In this document: positions 6,918-13,706 of the stretch, one piece after another
Layout: each line of letters opens with the position of its first letter
Numbering within the stretch: the stretch's first letter is position 1
Assembly: GCA_019247395.1 (NCBI GenBank)
Contig: JAFAOZ010000322.1
Location: forward strand, 1 to 13,990
From: Vulcanimicrobiota bacterium
GTDB lineage: Bacteria; Vulcanimicrobiota; Vulcanimicrobiia; Vulcanimicrobiales; Vulcanimicrobiaceae
DNA length: 13,990 bases
Direction: 5' to 3'
The notes under the pieces: model-generated
Databases searched by the model: none
What the model saw: only the letters and a program-made list of their open reading frames with translations
What the model was told of the DNA's origin: nothing
Position numbers and translations under genes: made by a program

Positions 6918-8333
6918 GTTGCCGTTGAGATCGGAACAGTAGACCCAGCCGTCGACGACGATCGGGCTCTGCCAGTGCACGGGCCCGAAGGCCTTGCCGG
7001 ATCCGTACGCCGAGCTATTCCAAAGGAGGTTGCCGTTCGTTGCGTTGAGTGCGACGATCGCGCCATCGTACGCGACGAAGAGGATGCCGTTTGCAACGAT
7101 CGGCGTCGTGCCCTCGCCGTTGGTCTGAGCGGGACTCGCCTGCCAGATCTGCACGAGCTGGCTCTGACCCGAGCCGTTCGTTTTCAGCTTGTAGCCGATG
7201 ACGACGTACGAAAAGCCCAAGAAAACCCAGGCGTTGCTCGATGCGTCGCTCCAAACCGCCGGCGACGAAAAGAGCCCTTGCGGCAAGTCGACGAGTTGCA
7301 GCTCGTTGCCGACGCCGGGAAGCGCCGCGCGGTTAACCAGCTTGAGCACGGCGTCCTTACCGCCTTGCACGAGCATTAAGGGCGTTTGGCTTTGCGTTTG
7401 CGCCGGAAGCATTGCCGGCGACGTGCTGCCGAGATCCACGTCGCCCTGCTGCAGCTGCTGATAATTCGTTGGCGTGTAACTGCCGAGCAGCGTCAAGAGG
7501 TCCGGGCTGAGGGACACGACCGAATCGCCGTAATTTTGGCCGCCGGTGTTCGCGTCGAAATTCCCGTTGCCGGTCGAAGCATAGACGCGCCCGTTCATGG
7601 ACGAGTCGGGATCGACCACCGCTCCGCCACGCGCCCAAATGCCCGACCGCTGCTGCGAACAGCCTCCTCCGCTCAGCAATCCGTGCTTCTGACTGCAGAG
7701 CGAATTGAACACGGTTCGCTTGCCGGTGCTAAGATCGATCGCGACGACGTGCCCGTCGTACGGCGTGGCGTCGCCGTCGTACCCGGAAATCGTTGCGTAG
7801 AGATAGCCGTTTGCGACATTGAGCGGTGATTCGTCGGCCTCGGTGCTCGGAATGCGCGTGATGCGCGCCGGAAATCCCTTGCCGCGAATCTCGTGTCCGT
7901 TCGAAGCGTTGAGCTTATGCACCATCCCGTCGAGACCGGGCGCATAGATTGCCTTACCCGACGGGTCTTCGGCCGGCGTCGAGTGGGTGTAGTTCGGCCC
8001 GTGCGTCGAGAAATGCCAGAGGATCTTCCCCGTGGCGGCATCGATGCCGAACGTCTCGCCGTTCAGTGCAGTCTGATAGAGCATCGAGTGCGTCGAGCGA
8101 CCGATGCGGACGTGTTCGATGAAGATTGGCGTCGAGTCGGCGGTCGCGCCGAGCGAGGTCTGCCAATGCTCGCGCAGACGATGGACGTTCGCGACCGTCA
8201 GCGTCGTTTCGGCGGTGTTGAAGCTCGTGCGTGCCGGATCGAAACCGAAGACCGGCCAATCCACGGCGCGCGCGGGCAATGTCGCACAACTAAGGTAGAG
8301 AACCGTGCAGGCTGCCGCGACCGATTTGCTCAT
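6867..8333 (-). CDS. Secreted PQQ-type (BamB-like) beta-propeller protein
   Basis: This 488-residue protein starts at ATG 8333, chosen because a Sec signal peptide begins there: hydrophobic residues 5-19, then ARA before V24 as probable cleavage site. The frame continues upstream to 8789 only as antisense of the VIT gene. The mature protein has repeated PQQ-propeller blade ends: GIDAATGKILWHF (96-108), VHKLNASNGHEIRG (138-151), VVAIDLSTGKR (196-206), VALNATNGNLLWNS (427-440) and CSDLNGNLTAFNL (466-478). A glycine-rich insertion with Cys213 and Cys225 may form a disulfide. It resembles the propellers of quinoprotein dehydrogenases and BamB. No calcium/PQQ ligand set or haem c motif (CxxCH) was seen, so a scaffold or binding role is as likely as an enzyme. 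The region before the ATG has no good Shine-Dalgarno site. Its 3' end overlaps the aldolase gene by 51 bases. Confidence 0.85.
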   Translation of the reverse strand: MSKSVAAACTVLYLSCATLPARAVDWPVFGFDPARTSFNTAETTLTVANVHRLREHWQTSLGATADSTPIFIEHVRIGRSTHSMLYQTALNGETFGIDAATGKILWHFSTHGPNYTHSTPAEDPSGKAIYAPGLDGMVHKLNASNGHEIRGKGFPARITRIPSTEADESPLNVANGYLYATISGYDGDATPYDGHVVAIDLSTGKRTVFNSLCSQKHGLLSGGGCSQQRSGIWARGGAVVDPDSSMNGRVYASTGNGNFDANTGGQNYGDSVVSLSPDLLTLLGSYTPTNYQQLQQGDVDLGSTSPAMLPAQTQSQTPLMLVQGGKDAVLKLVNRAALPGVGNELQLVDLPQGLFSSPAVWSDASSNAWVFLGFSYVVIGYKLKTNGSGQSQLVQIWQASPAQTNGEGTTPIVANGILFVAYDGAIVALNATNGNLLWNSSAYGSGKAFGPVHWQSPIVVDGWVYCSDLNGNLTAFNLGSKRSPFFRR

Positions 8334-8402
8334 GGTGCCAGGTTGGCGGCCGGTCCGTTGGGCCCTGCGAGGACTTAGCGCTGTAAACCTTAAGCTGGCG
8401 CC
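8334..8402. promoter_or_regulatory. Divergent intergenic region between propeller and VIT transporter genes
   Basis: The 69 bases separate two divergent start codons and should hold both promoters. The only AT-richer patch (8380-8396, around CTGTAAACCTTAAG) could be a -10 region for either side. No -35 partner at normal spacing was found. Neither flanking gene has a strong Shine-Dalgarno site here, so short-leader or leaderless transcripts are possible. Confidence 0.3.
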
Positions 8403-9152
8403 ATGCAGGTTCGACCGCGCATTCCGGACACCCAGCAGCGCCGCTCGCTGGAGAAACGGCGCAGCATTCGCGAAATCGTCTTCGGAATGCAAGACGGCAT
8501 CCTCACGACGCTCGGAATCATCACGGGCGTCGGCGTTGCCGAAGGCGCTCGCTCCGCGGTTTTCATCAGCGGATTTTTGGCGTTGCTCGCCGGCGCGCTG
8601 TCCATGGGCGTCGGCGAATATCTCGGCCGCAAATCGGAACGCGAGGTCGTTGCGGCGACGATCGACTTGGAACGGCGTGAAATGGCCGACGATCCCCAAG
8701 GCGAGTTCAGCGAACAGGTGGCCTTTTACAAGCTCAAAGGTTTCAGCTCCGAAGAGGCGGAGATGATCGTGCGTCGCCTGACGCAACACCCCGAAATCTT
8801 CCTTTACGAAATGGTGCGCGATGAGTTCGGTATCGACCCCCGCGTCGCCGAAGAGAGCGGGCTGCGTGCGCCGCTTTCAATGGCGGGCTCCTTTGCGCTT
8901 GGATCGCTGCTTCCGATCGCTGCCTTCGCGCTGCCGCTTTCAATCGGCGCGTCGACGCTGGTATCGCTGCTCTTTGCGCTGACCGGACTCTTTGCCGTGG
9001 GGTATTATGCCGGAACACTGAGCGAGCGTAGTCCCTTCGGCAAGGGCTTCGAAGTTGCACTGTACGGTTGCGGCGTCTTTATCGTCTCGTATCTCGCGGG
9101 TCACTTTATTCCGCCGCTTTTCGGGCACGCCCCCGTTTCGGTCGGCGGCTGA
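8403..9152 (+). CDS. VIT1/CCC1-family Fe(II)/Mn(II) transporter
   Basis: This 249-residue membrane protein has the VIT1/CCC1 layout. Helix 1 carries the conserved FGMQDGILTTLGIITGVG (27-44, with Asp31-Gly32). Helix 2 ends in the charged motif GEYLGRKSERE (71-81, Glu72). A cytosolic helical metal-binding domain (about 85-150) is rich in Glu and contains LERREM, SSEEAEM and YEMVRDE. Three further hydrophobic helices follow (158-180, 183-205, 216-236). Family members move Fe2+ or Mn2+ out of the cytosol in exchange for protons, in plants and yeast into vacuoles and in bacteria probably out of the cell, protecting against metal overload. The ATG lacks a clear ribosome-binding site. The TGA overlaps the ATG of the downstream permease by one base (TGATG), so the two are coupled. 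Confidence 0.92.
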   Translation: MQVRPRIPDTQQRRSLEKRRSIREIVFGMQDGILTTLGIITGVGVAEGARSAVFISGFLALLAGALSMGVGEYLGRKSEREVVAATIDLERREMADDPQGEFSEQVAFYKLKGFSSEEAEMIVRRLTQHPEIFLYEMVRDEFGIDPRVAEESGLRAPLSMAGSFALGSLLPIAAFALPLSIGASTLVSLLFALTGLFAVGYYAGTLSERSPFGKGFEVALYGCGVFIVSYLAGHFIPPLFGHAPVSVGG

Positions 9153-10231
9153 TGGAGATCGTCCACGCCCTCGTCGCCGGCCTGGCGCAGGCGGCGGCGT
9201 TCTTTTGGGATAGCCTCTTCGGCTTGATCTTCGGATTTCTCATTTCGGCGATCGTGCAAGTCATGCTCACGCCCGCGACGATGGAGCGGTATCTCGGGCC
9301 CGGGCTCAAAGGGTTGCTCTACGGAGCGGGATTCGGCATCATTTCGTCTGCATGCTCGTACGGCGCGGCTGCGGCAGCGCGCGGCTTCTATCGAAACGGC
9401 GCCGACGCGCGTTCCGTTTTCGCCTTTCTGATCTCTTCGACCAATATGAACGTCGCAATCTTGGTTCTGTTTTGGTCGCTTCTCGGCTGGAGGTTCGCCT
9501 TCGCCGAGTTTTTTGGCGGCGTCATCATCATCGGCGTCGTGACCGCTGGTCTTTCGCTCTTTTTTCGCGGCAGCTCGCTGCAAGCGCTGCAGCGTGGCTA
9601 CATTCAAGCCGAAGCACCGGAAACGGAGGAGACCTGCGAGCATCACGGTCACGGCACGCATGCGGCGCGGCGCGATTGGAATGCCGTGGCCGCGACGGCG
9701 TTGGCCGACGTACGTATGCTGCGCACCGAGTTGATCGTGGGCTATCTCATCGCCGGTTACGCCGCGGCGCTCGTGCCGCCTGGATGGCTCGCCGGCGCCT
9801 TGCATGCCGTCGGCAGCGTTCCGTTCGCCGGATACGTATTGCTGCTCGCGACCGGCTTGCTAATTGCGATTGCCACCTTCGTGTGCTCGATGGGAAACGT
9901 TCCGGTAGCGCGTTTTCTCGCAAACGTGGGCATTCCGCTCGGCGCGAACACCACGTTCATCTACGGCGATCTGTTGATTCTGCCGTTGATCGCAATTTAT
10001 CGCAAATCGTTTCCGCCGCAAATCACAGCGGCGTTCGTCGCGCTCTTTGCAATTGGGGCCATGTTTGCCGGTGCAGTAATGGAAAAGCTGATCGGTAGCA
10101 CGCTAGGCGGCGTTGCAATGGGTTCCATGGCAATGAACGATCGCTTCACATTGATTTCAAACATTGTTGCAATCGCAGCCGTGCTCGTGGTTGCCATTGC
10201 GTCGCGACGGGCCGCTCTAATGTTCCGCTAA
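9152..10231 (+). CDS. PF03773 (DUF318, ArsP-like) permease with a Cys/His-rich loop
   Basis: This 359-residue polytopic membrane protein starts at ATG 9152 inside the VIT stop (TGATG); the longer in-frame extension to 9068 is antisense-like coding over VIT and was rejected. Two related halves each carry a membrane cysteine motif. The first is SSACSYGAAAAARGFYRNG (65-83, Cys68) followed by FLISSTNMN (92-100). The second is FVCSMGNVPVARFLANVG (243-260, Cys245). This fits the predicted-permease family that includes ArsP, an exporter of trivalent organoarsenicals. The central hydrophilic loop contains C162-E-H-H-G-H-G-T-H170 (His164, 165, 167, 170), a possible metal-binding patch. Coupling with a VIT transporter favours a metal or metalloid export role, but the transported species is unknown. 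Confidence 0.85.
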   Translation: MEIVHALVAGLAQAAAFFWDSLFGLIFGFLISAIVQVMLTPATMERYLGPGLKGLLYGAGFGIISSACSYGAAAAARGFYRNGADARSVFAFLISSTNMNVAILVLFWSLLGWRFAFAEFFGGVIIIGVVTAGLSLFFRGSSLQALQRGYIQAEAPETEETCEHHGHGTHAARRDWNAVAATALADVRMLRTELIVGYLIAGYAAALVPPGWLAGALHAVGSVPFAGYVLLLATGLLIAIATFVCSMGNVPVARFLANVGIPLGANTTFIYGDLLILPLIAIYRKSFPPQITAAFVALFAIGAMFAGAVMEKLIGSTLGGVAMGSMAMNDRFTLISNIVAIAAVLVVAIASRRAALMFR

Positions 10232-10274
10232 TATAACGGTGTTAATTGCGAACAGCTTGGGTCACAATACAAGC

Positions 10275-10508
10275 ATGTTACATGTAGTTCTGCTCGCAGC
10301 ACTAACGGGACCCGGGGCCGGATCGCACATGACGAAAATGCGGCCTATGGGTGGACCAGTACAGAGCGCTGTTCGTGACCCGCTCAAGCCGCCGCGGCAA
10401 CCACATCCTCCGCAGCAGCCGCAACCGCGCCCACATCAGCCAGCACCGGCGCCACACCGAGCACCGGTTCCAGTCAAGCCGGTACCGGTCCAAAAACCGC
10501 CCGCTTAG
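10275..10508 (+). CDS. Small proline-rich, possibly secreted protein (uncertain)
   Basis: This 77-residue ORF starts at ATG 10275; a GTG at 10239, only 8 bases after the permease stop, would give 89 residues. Residues 2-11 (LHVVLLAALT) form a short hydrophobic segment that could be a signal. From about residue 35 the protein is made of Pro/Gln/His runs and then P-V-K-P-V-P-V repeats like the rigid periplasmic linkers of TonB-type proteins. No family is recognised. There is no Shine-Dalgarno site near either start, and low-complexity sequence can stay open by chance. It is reported as possible only. The base composition around 10205-10290 is visibly more AT-rich than the surroundings, as expected for a transcription start region after the permease gene. 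Confidence 0.4.
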   Translation: MLHVVLLAALTGPGAGSHMTKMRPMGGPVQSAVRDPLKPPRQPHPPQQPQPRPHQPAPAPHRAPVPVKPVPVQKPPA

Positions 10509-10539
10509 TCAATAACAAGAACTAACTCAAGCGAAGATC

Positions 10540-10582
10540 CGCGCCCCGGCGAAGCAAGAGACAAGAAGCTCGCCGGGGCGCG
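10540..10582 (+). terminator. Perfect 13-bp hairpin, terminator-like
   Basis: CGCGCCCCGGCGA (10540-10552) and its exact complement TCGCCGGGGCGCG (10570-10582) form a perfect stem around a 17-base purine-rich loop. It lies in the 107 bases between the proline-rich ORF and the hydrolase gene. The following GTCACTTTATC has only a three-base T run, so it is not a canonical intrinsic terminator. It may stop transcription from the metal-transport side, stabilise an RNA 3' end, or be a protein site. Confidence 0.5.
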
Positions 10583-10615
10583 TCACTTTATCGAGAAGCC
10601 GAGCGTTATCCCGGC

Positions 10616-11632
10616 GTGAGGGCTCCGCGAGCCGCGGCAATCGCCGCGGCGCTCGCCTTTTTGATTGCAGCGTCACCCGACGATCTGCGCAGTGCGCTTC
10701 AGTCGACCGCGGCGTCATATTACCGGCACGCCGGTGCGGTCGCGAGCGTCGCCGGTGCCGACACGGTGATGGATTATTACGATCGTTTGATCGACGATGC
10801 GGCGTCGCTCGGAGAACGCGCCCCCGGCCGTTATCCGTCGGGACTTTGGGAGAGTACGGTGCATGCCGCGTCGGCGCTCGATTTGAGCCTGGCGACGCAG
10901 TTATTGCAGCGATCGTATCAGCCAATGGCCGAAATCCGTGGCCTCGGCGAGACGTTGGTGCGTTCGAGTAAAGACGGTACCATGCAGCCCGTCGCCGTTT
11001 ACGTTCCAACGTCGTACTCCGCGCAGCGACCGGCGCCGTTAATCCTCTTCCTGCACGGAAATCAGCAGGCGGAGTCGCATTTGCTCGCGCCCCAGTATCT
11101 GCGCGACCTCGCCGAGCGAAGCGGCACGATCGTCGTCGCGCCCTACGCACGCGGCGCCTACGATTTTCGTGGCGTCGAGAGCGATCTCGACGACGCGTAT
11201 GAGGCGGCAAACCGGGCGTTTACGATCGATCCACGCAAGCGCTACTTAGCCGGCTACTCAATGGGCGGATTCTCGGTCTTCCGGATCGCGCCGCTGCATC
11301 CGGCGGAGTGGTCGGCGGTGATGTCGATCGCCGGTTCGCTCTTGCAGTCGCGTTCCGGCCTGCTGCTCTCGACGATGCCGCAGAACGTGCGCTACTACAT
11401 TGTGACCGGTTCCGGGGACGATAACGTCCCGACGCTATGGCCGACCGAGACTGCGATTTTCCTTCGCGAAACCGGCCGGCCGGTTTCGTTCTACGCGCAA
11501 CGCGATGGAACGCATGCCCTTTACACGCTGCAGCCGGCGCTGTCGCAGGCCTGGAACGATATGGAGCGCGGCGTCGTTCGCGCGCCGTCGGGCCTCACCG
11601 GCGCCCCCAACCTTCCCGAGGCGGCCCCGTAG
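10616..11632 (+). CDS. Secreted alpha/beta hydrolase (esterase/depolymerase-like)
   Basis: This 338-residue protein starts at GTG 10616. The first 20 residues (RAPRAAAIAAALAFLIAAS) look like a Sec signal peptide. Residues 20-115 are an alpha-helical N-terminal region of unknown role. The catalytic domain follows: VAVYVPTSY (127-134), the oxyanion-hole strand LILFLHGN (142-149, HG), the nucleophile elbow LAGYSMGGFS (211-220, Ser215), an acid in GSGDDNVP (265-272, Asp268 or Asp269) and the catalytic His300 in DGTHALY. This is the layout of feruloyl esterase, PHB-depolymerase and dienelactone-hydrolase-like enzymes, with an extracytoplasmic ester as likely substrate. No substrate-binding or anchoring domain is visible. 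The stop is 17 bases before the sigma factor start, so the genes may be cotranscribed. The ribosome-binding site is poor. Confidence 0.85.
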   Translation: MRAPRAAAIAAALAFLIAASPDDLRSALQSTAASYYRHAGAVASVAGADTVMDYYDRLIDDAASLGERAPGRYPSGLWESTVHAASALDLSLATQLLQRSYQPMAEIRGLGETLVRSSKDGTMQPVAVYVPTSYSAQRPAPLILFLHGNQQAESHLLAPQYLRDLAERSGTIVVAPYARGAYDFRGVESDLDDAYEAANRAFTIDPRKRYLAGYSMGGFSVFRIAPLHPAEWSAVMSIAGSLLQSRSGLLLSTMPQNVRYYIVTGSGDDNVPTLWPTETAIFLRETGRPVSFYAQRDGTHALYTLQPALSQAWNDMERGVVRAPSGLTGAPNLPEAAP

Positions 11633-11649
11633 CCGCGAAGTAAATCCGC

Positions 11650-12246
11650 GTGCCTCCGCAGCGCGTTGAGGAGGGGAAGTGCGTAACGGCAATACCAGCG
11701 AAGAACGACAGTGTGGAAGAGGCAGGCCGCCTCATGGACCGAGTGCGGGCGCGTGATGCCGACGCATTTGAGGCGCTGTACGACCAGTATCATCGTCTGG
11801 TCTACGGCGTGGCGTTTCGCGTGCTCTCCGACGCCGCGGCGGCCGAAGATGTGACGCAGGCGGTCTTTCTTCGAATATGGAGCGCTCCAGAGCTTTTTCG
11901 CGACGGCAATTTCGGCGCGTGGGTCGCGCGAATCGCGCGTAACCGAGCGTACGATATTGTGCGCAGCCGCAATTTGCATCCGCAGAGCGAACTGCCGGAG
12001 ACCCTGCCGGTCGAAGACGCCGTTGACGAGACGGTGATTGCGAACATGAGCGGCGAACGAGTGCGTCTGGCGCTCGAGCAGCTTCCGCCCGAGCAGCGAG
12101 AGCCCATCGAACTCGGCTTTTTTGGGGGCGTCACGCACGATCAGATCGCTCGCACAACGGGCCTTCCGTTGGGGACCATCAAGACGCGAATTCGCACGGG
12201 CCTGCGGCGGCTACGCGCTGCACTGCAAGAGACGGTGACGGTATGA
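11650..12246 (+). CDS. ECF-type RNA polymerase sigma factor
   Basis: The 198-residue reading starts at GTG 11650. Region sigma-2 spans about 38-106, with AFEALYDQYHRLVYGVAFRV (40-58), the core-binding/-10 helix AEDVTQAVFLRIW (65-77) and FGAWVARIARNRAYDIVRSR (88-107). Region sigma-4 spans 138-192: LEQLPPEQREPIELGFFGG, then a helix-turn-helix HDQIARTTGLPLGTIKTRI (163-181). The spacing is that of group 4 (extracytoplasmic function) factors. A strong purine tract GAGGAGGGGAAG (11668-11679) lies inside this frame, and no in-frame ATG/GTG sits at ideal distance behind it. GTG 11713 (177 residues) is an equally plausible start. The TGA overlaps the ATG of the anti-sigma gene (ATGA), the usual arrangement for a co-translated sigma/anti-sigma pair. 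Confidence 0.94.
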   Translation: MPPQRVEEGKCVTAIPAKNDSVEEAGRLMDRVRARDADAFEALYDQYHRLVYGVAFRVLSDAAAAEDVTQAVFLRIWSAPELFRDGNFGAWVARIARNRAYDIVRSRNLHPQSELPETLPVEDAVDETVIANMSGERVRLALEQLPPEQREPIELGFFGGVTHDQIARTTGLPLGTIKTRIRTGLRRLRAALQETVTV

Positions 12247-12962
12247 CGCCGCACGACGAACTGCTCGACAGCGTCGCGGCGTACGCGCTTGGAGTCTTGC
12301 CGCCGTCGGAGGCCGCCGGCGTCGAAGCGCATCTGCAAACGTGTGCGCAATGCCAAGCGGAATATCGCGAACTGCGTCCGGCGGTTACGGCGGTTGCGTA
12401 TTCGGCGGAAGCGTGTGCGGATCCGACGGCCGGTGCGGTGGCCGCGAGCCCGCTGCTCAAAGCTCGTATCATGCGGCGGGTTCGCGCCGAGGCGGCATCG
12501 CGGCCGTCGTCCCGGCGGTATTCGCCCGCGTATGCGTTGGCAGCGGCATGTCTTGCAATTGCGATTATCACGGGGCTCATGGATCTCTCGCTCAGCCGGA
12601 GGCTCAACCGCGAGCTGGCTCAGAGTGCCGCTCAAACCCAGACCATTGCCGACCTCACTGCCGCCGATTCGCGGCGCTATCATTTCTCCGACGGGATGGT
12701 CGTCATGCGCGCCGATCGCGTCTACCTGATGATGCACGATATGCACGCCCCGCCGCCGGGCCACGTCTATCAGGCGTGGACGCTGGCGCACGGCGCCAAA
12801 CGCATGGCGCCCTCGATGACGTTTGCGCCGGGCAACGGCGGCGTCGCGTTCGTGCGACTGCCCGAATCGGCGACGAACATCGCAGCGATCGCAGTCAGCG
12901 TAGAGCCGGATGGCGGCTCGCTGCAGCCAACCACCAAACCGATCGCCGTCGTTAGAATCTAA
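12243..12962 (+). CDS. Membrane anti-sigma factor, RskA-like
   Basis: This 239-residue protein is translated from ATG 12243 overlapping the sigma stop. The N-terminal cytosolic anti-sigma domain carries the zinc-type motif H30-x3-C34-x2-C37, typical of ZAS domains that hold the ECF sigma factor inactive. A single transmembrane helix lies at about 96-114 (AYALAAACLAIAIITGL). After a short coiled linker rich in Gln/Ala (120-140), the extracytoplasmic domain (145-239) has the RskA-C pattern, including HVYQAWTL, a GGVAFVRLP strand and a VSVEPDGGS turn. The family is degraded by regulated proteolysis after an envelope signal, releasing sigma. The signal here is unknown. Downstream, 78 bases separate it from a secreted-protein gene, which may be part of the regulon. 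Confidence 0.92.
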   Translation: MTPHDELLDSVAAYALGVLPPSEAAGVEAHLQTCAQCQAEYRELRPAVTAVAYSAEACADPTAGAVAASPLLKARIMRRVRAEAASRPSSRRYSPAYALAAACLAIAIITGLMDLSLSRRLNRELAQSAAQTQTIADLTAADSRRYHFSDGMVVMRADRVYLMMHDMHAPPPGHVYQAWTLAHGAKRMAPSMTFAPGNGGVAFVRLPESATNIAAIAVSVEPDGGSLQPTTKPIAVVRI

Positions 12963-12990
12963 GCCTAAATCCAAACGCTCGCCTCGTTCG

Positions 12991-13036
12991 TTCTTTCCGA
13001 GAATCGAAACGCTCTGGAGCTTCGGCTCGGAAAGGA
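12991..13036 (+). promoter_or_regulatory. Leader RNA hairpin enclosing the ribosome-binding site
   Basis: CTTTCCGAG (12993-13001) is exactly complementary to CTCGGAAAG (13026-13034), and a U-A and a U-G pair extend the stem to 12991/13036. Inside it, CGAA (13005-13008) pairs TTCG (13021-13024) and GCT (13011-13013) pairs AGC (13018-13020) around a CTGG loop. The 3' arm contains the complete Shine-Dalgarno sequence AAAGGA (13031-13036) of the gene starting at 13041. The fold would therefore hide the ribosome-binding site, as in RNA thermometers and other translational switches. This is read by eye without an energy calculation. Confidence 0.6.
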
Positions 13037-13040
13037 AATC

Positions 13041-13658
13041 ATGAATAAGGTGCGATTGACCGCCGCTCTTGCGGTCGCCCTTGCTTCGGCCGGCACGGCC
13101 GTCGCTTCGGCAAAGCTCATGCCCAACGTCGTCAACGAACCGACGCGGTTCGGCGGATCATGCTGCGTCTACACCGGTGCGCCCGCGCTCGCCGTGACGC
13201 TGTCGATGGTGGAGGCCGGCGGCGGCCCGAATAATTTCAGCACGGTGACGCTGCTCAAGACGCTGACCGGCCCGCTCTTCAGCCCGGAAGTCGCCAAGCT
13301 CAATAAGGAATATGGTGAGGCGCAGGTCGCGCAGTTCCTGAAGACGTTCGACTTCGTCGTCAACGACTCGCTGCGGATCGTCACCATGAAGAAGATCGCG
13401 CTGCCGAGCCAGCCGAATCCCGATCCGAAAGATGGCAAGGCACTCGCCGCGGCGCTTTGGCAGGCGGGTCAGACCGGCGAAGGGTTCAACGTGGAAGTCA
13501 TGCTGGATCGCGCCGTGTCGCACCCGATTCACGTTCAAGTAATGAAAGACATCGACGCGAAGTACGGCCTGGCGGCCGACGCACAGTATCACGCGATTCT
13601 CACGACTGCGATGAAGGATCTCGCCGGCGCGTATCACTTGAACGCCTCCAATATGTAA
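13041..13658 (+). CDS. Secreted protein of unknown family
   Basis: This 205-residue protein starts at ATG 13041, with a very good Shine-Dalgarno site (GGAAAGGA, 4 bases before ATG). Residues 1-24 are a Sec signal peptide (MNKVR, hydrophobic 7-22, ASA before K25). The mature part has a vicinal cysteine pair in GGSCCVYTG (C41-C42), then a short segment GGGPNNF. The remaining part is largely helical by composition: EVAKLNKEYGEAQVAQFLKTF (83-103), KALAAALWQAG (133-143) and a C-terminal pair of helices with His161, His164 and His184. I do not recognise the family. The helical C-terminal half with paired histidines could fit a globin-like or other cofactor-binding helical fold, but this is weak. 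It lies directly behind the sigma/anti-sigma pair, and its translation start is inside a strong hairpin. Confidence 0.85.
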   Translation: MNKVRLTAALAVALASAGTAVASAKLMPNVVNEPTRFGGSCCVYTGAPALAVTLSMVEAGGGPNNFSTVTLLKTLTGPLFSPEVAKLNKEYGEAQVAQFLKTFDFVVNDSLRIVTMKKIALPSQPNPDPKDGKALAAALWQAGQTGEGFNVEVMLDRAVSHPIHVQVMKDIDAKYGLAADAQYHAILTTAMKDLAGAYHLNASNM

Positions 13659-13706
13659 TGAAGTAAAAGAGGACGGGGCGGCGCGCGACGACGAATCCGC
13701 GGCCCC

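Noticed and set aside
8334..8789. N-terminal extension of the propeller frame to 8789.
   Set aside because: It runs antisense through the VIT gene; the signal peptide starts at ATG 8333.
9068..9151. N-terminal extension of the permease to 9068.
   Set aside because: It overlaps the VIT C-terminus by 84 bases, while ATG 9152 gives a normal coupled start followed by the first hydrophobic helix.
10191..10237. TTGCCA and TATAAC as a promoter after the permease.
   Set aside because: Spacing is 35 bases, far from the 16-18 needed.
10240..10254. TGTT-N7-AACA partial palindrome as an operator.
   Set aside because: Only four matching bases per side, common by chance.
13041..13658. Possible truncated globin in the unknown secreted protein.
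   Set aside because: The match is only helical character and a histidine; the usual glycine pairs and Phe/Tyr positions are not clear, so no call was made.
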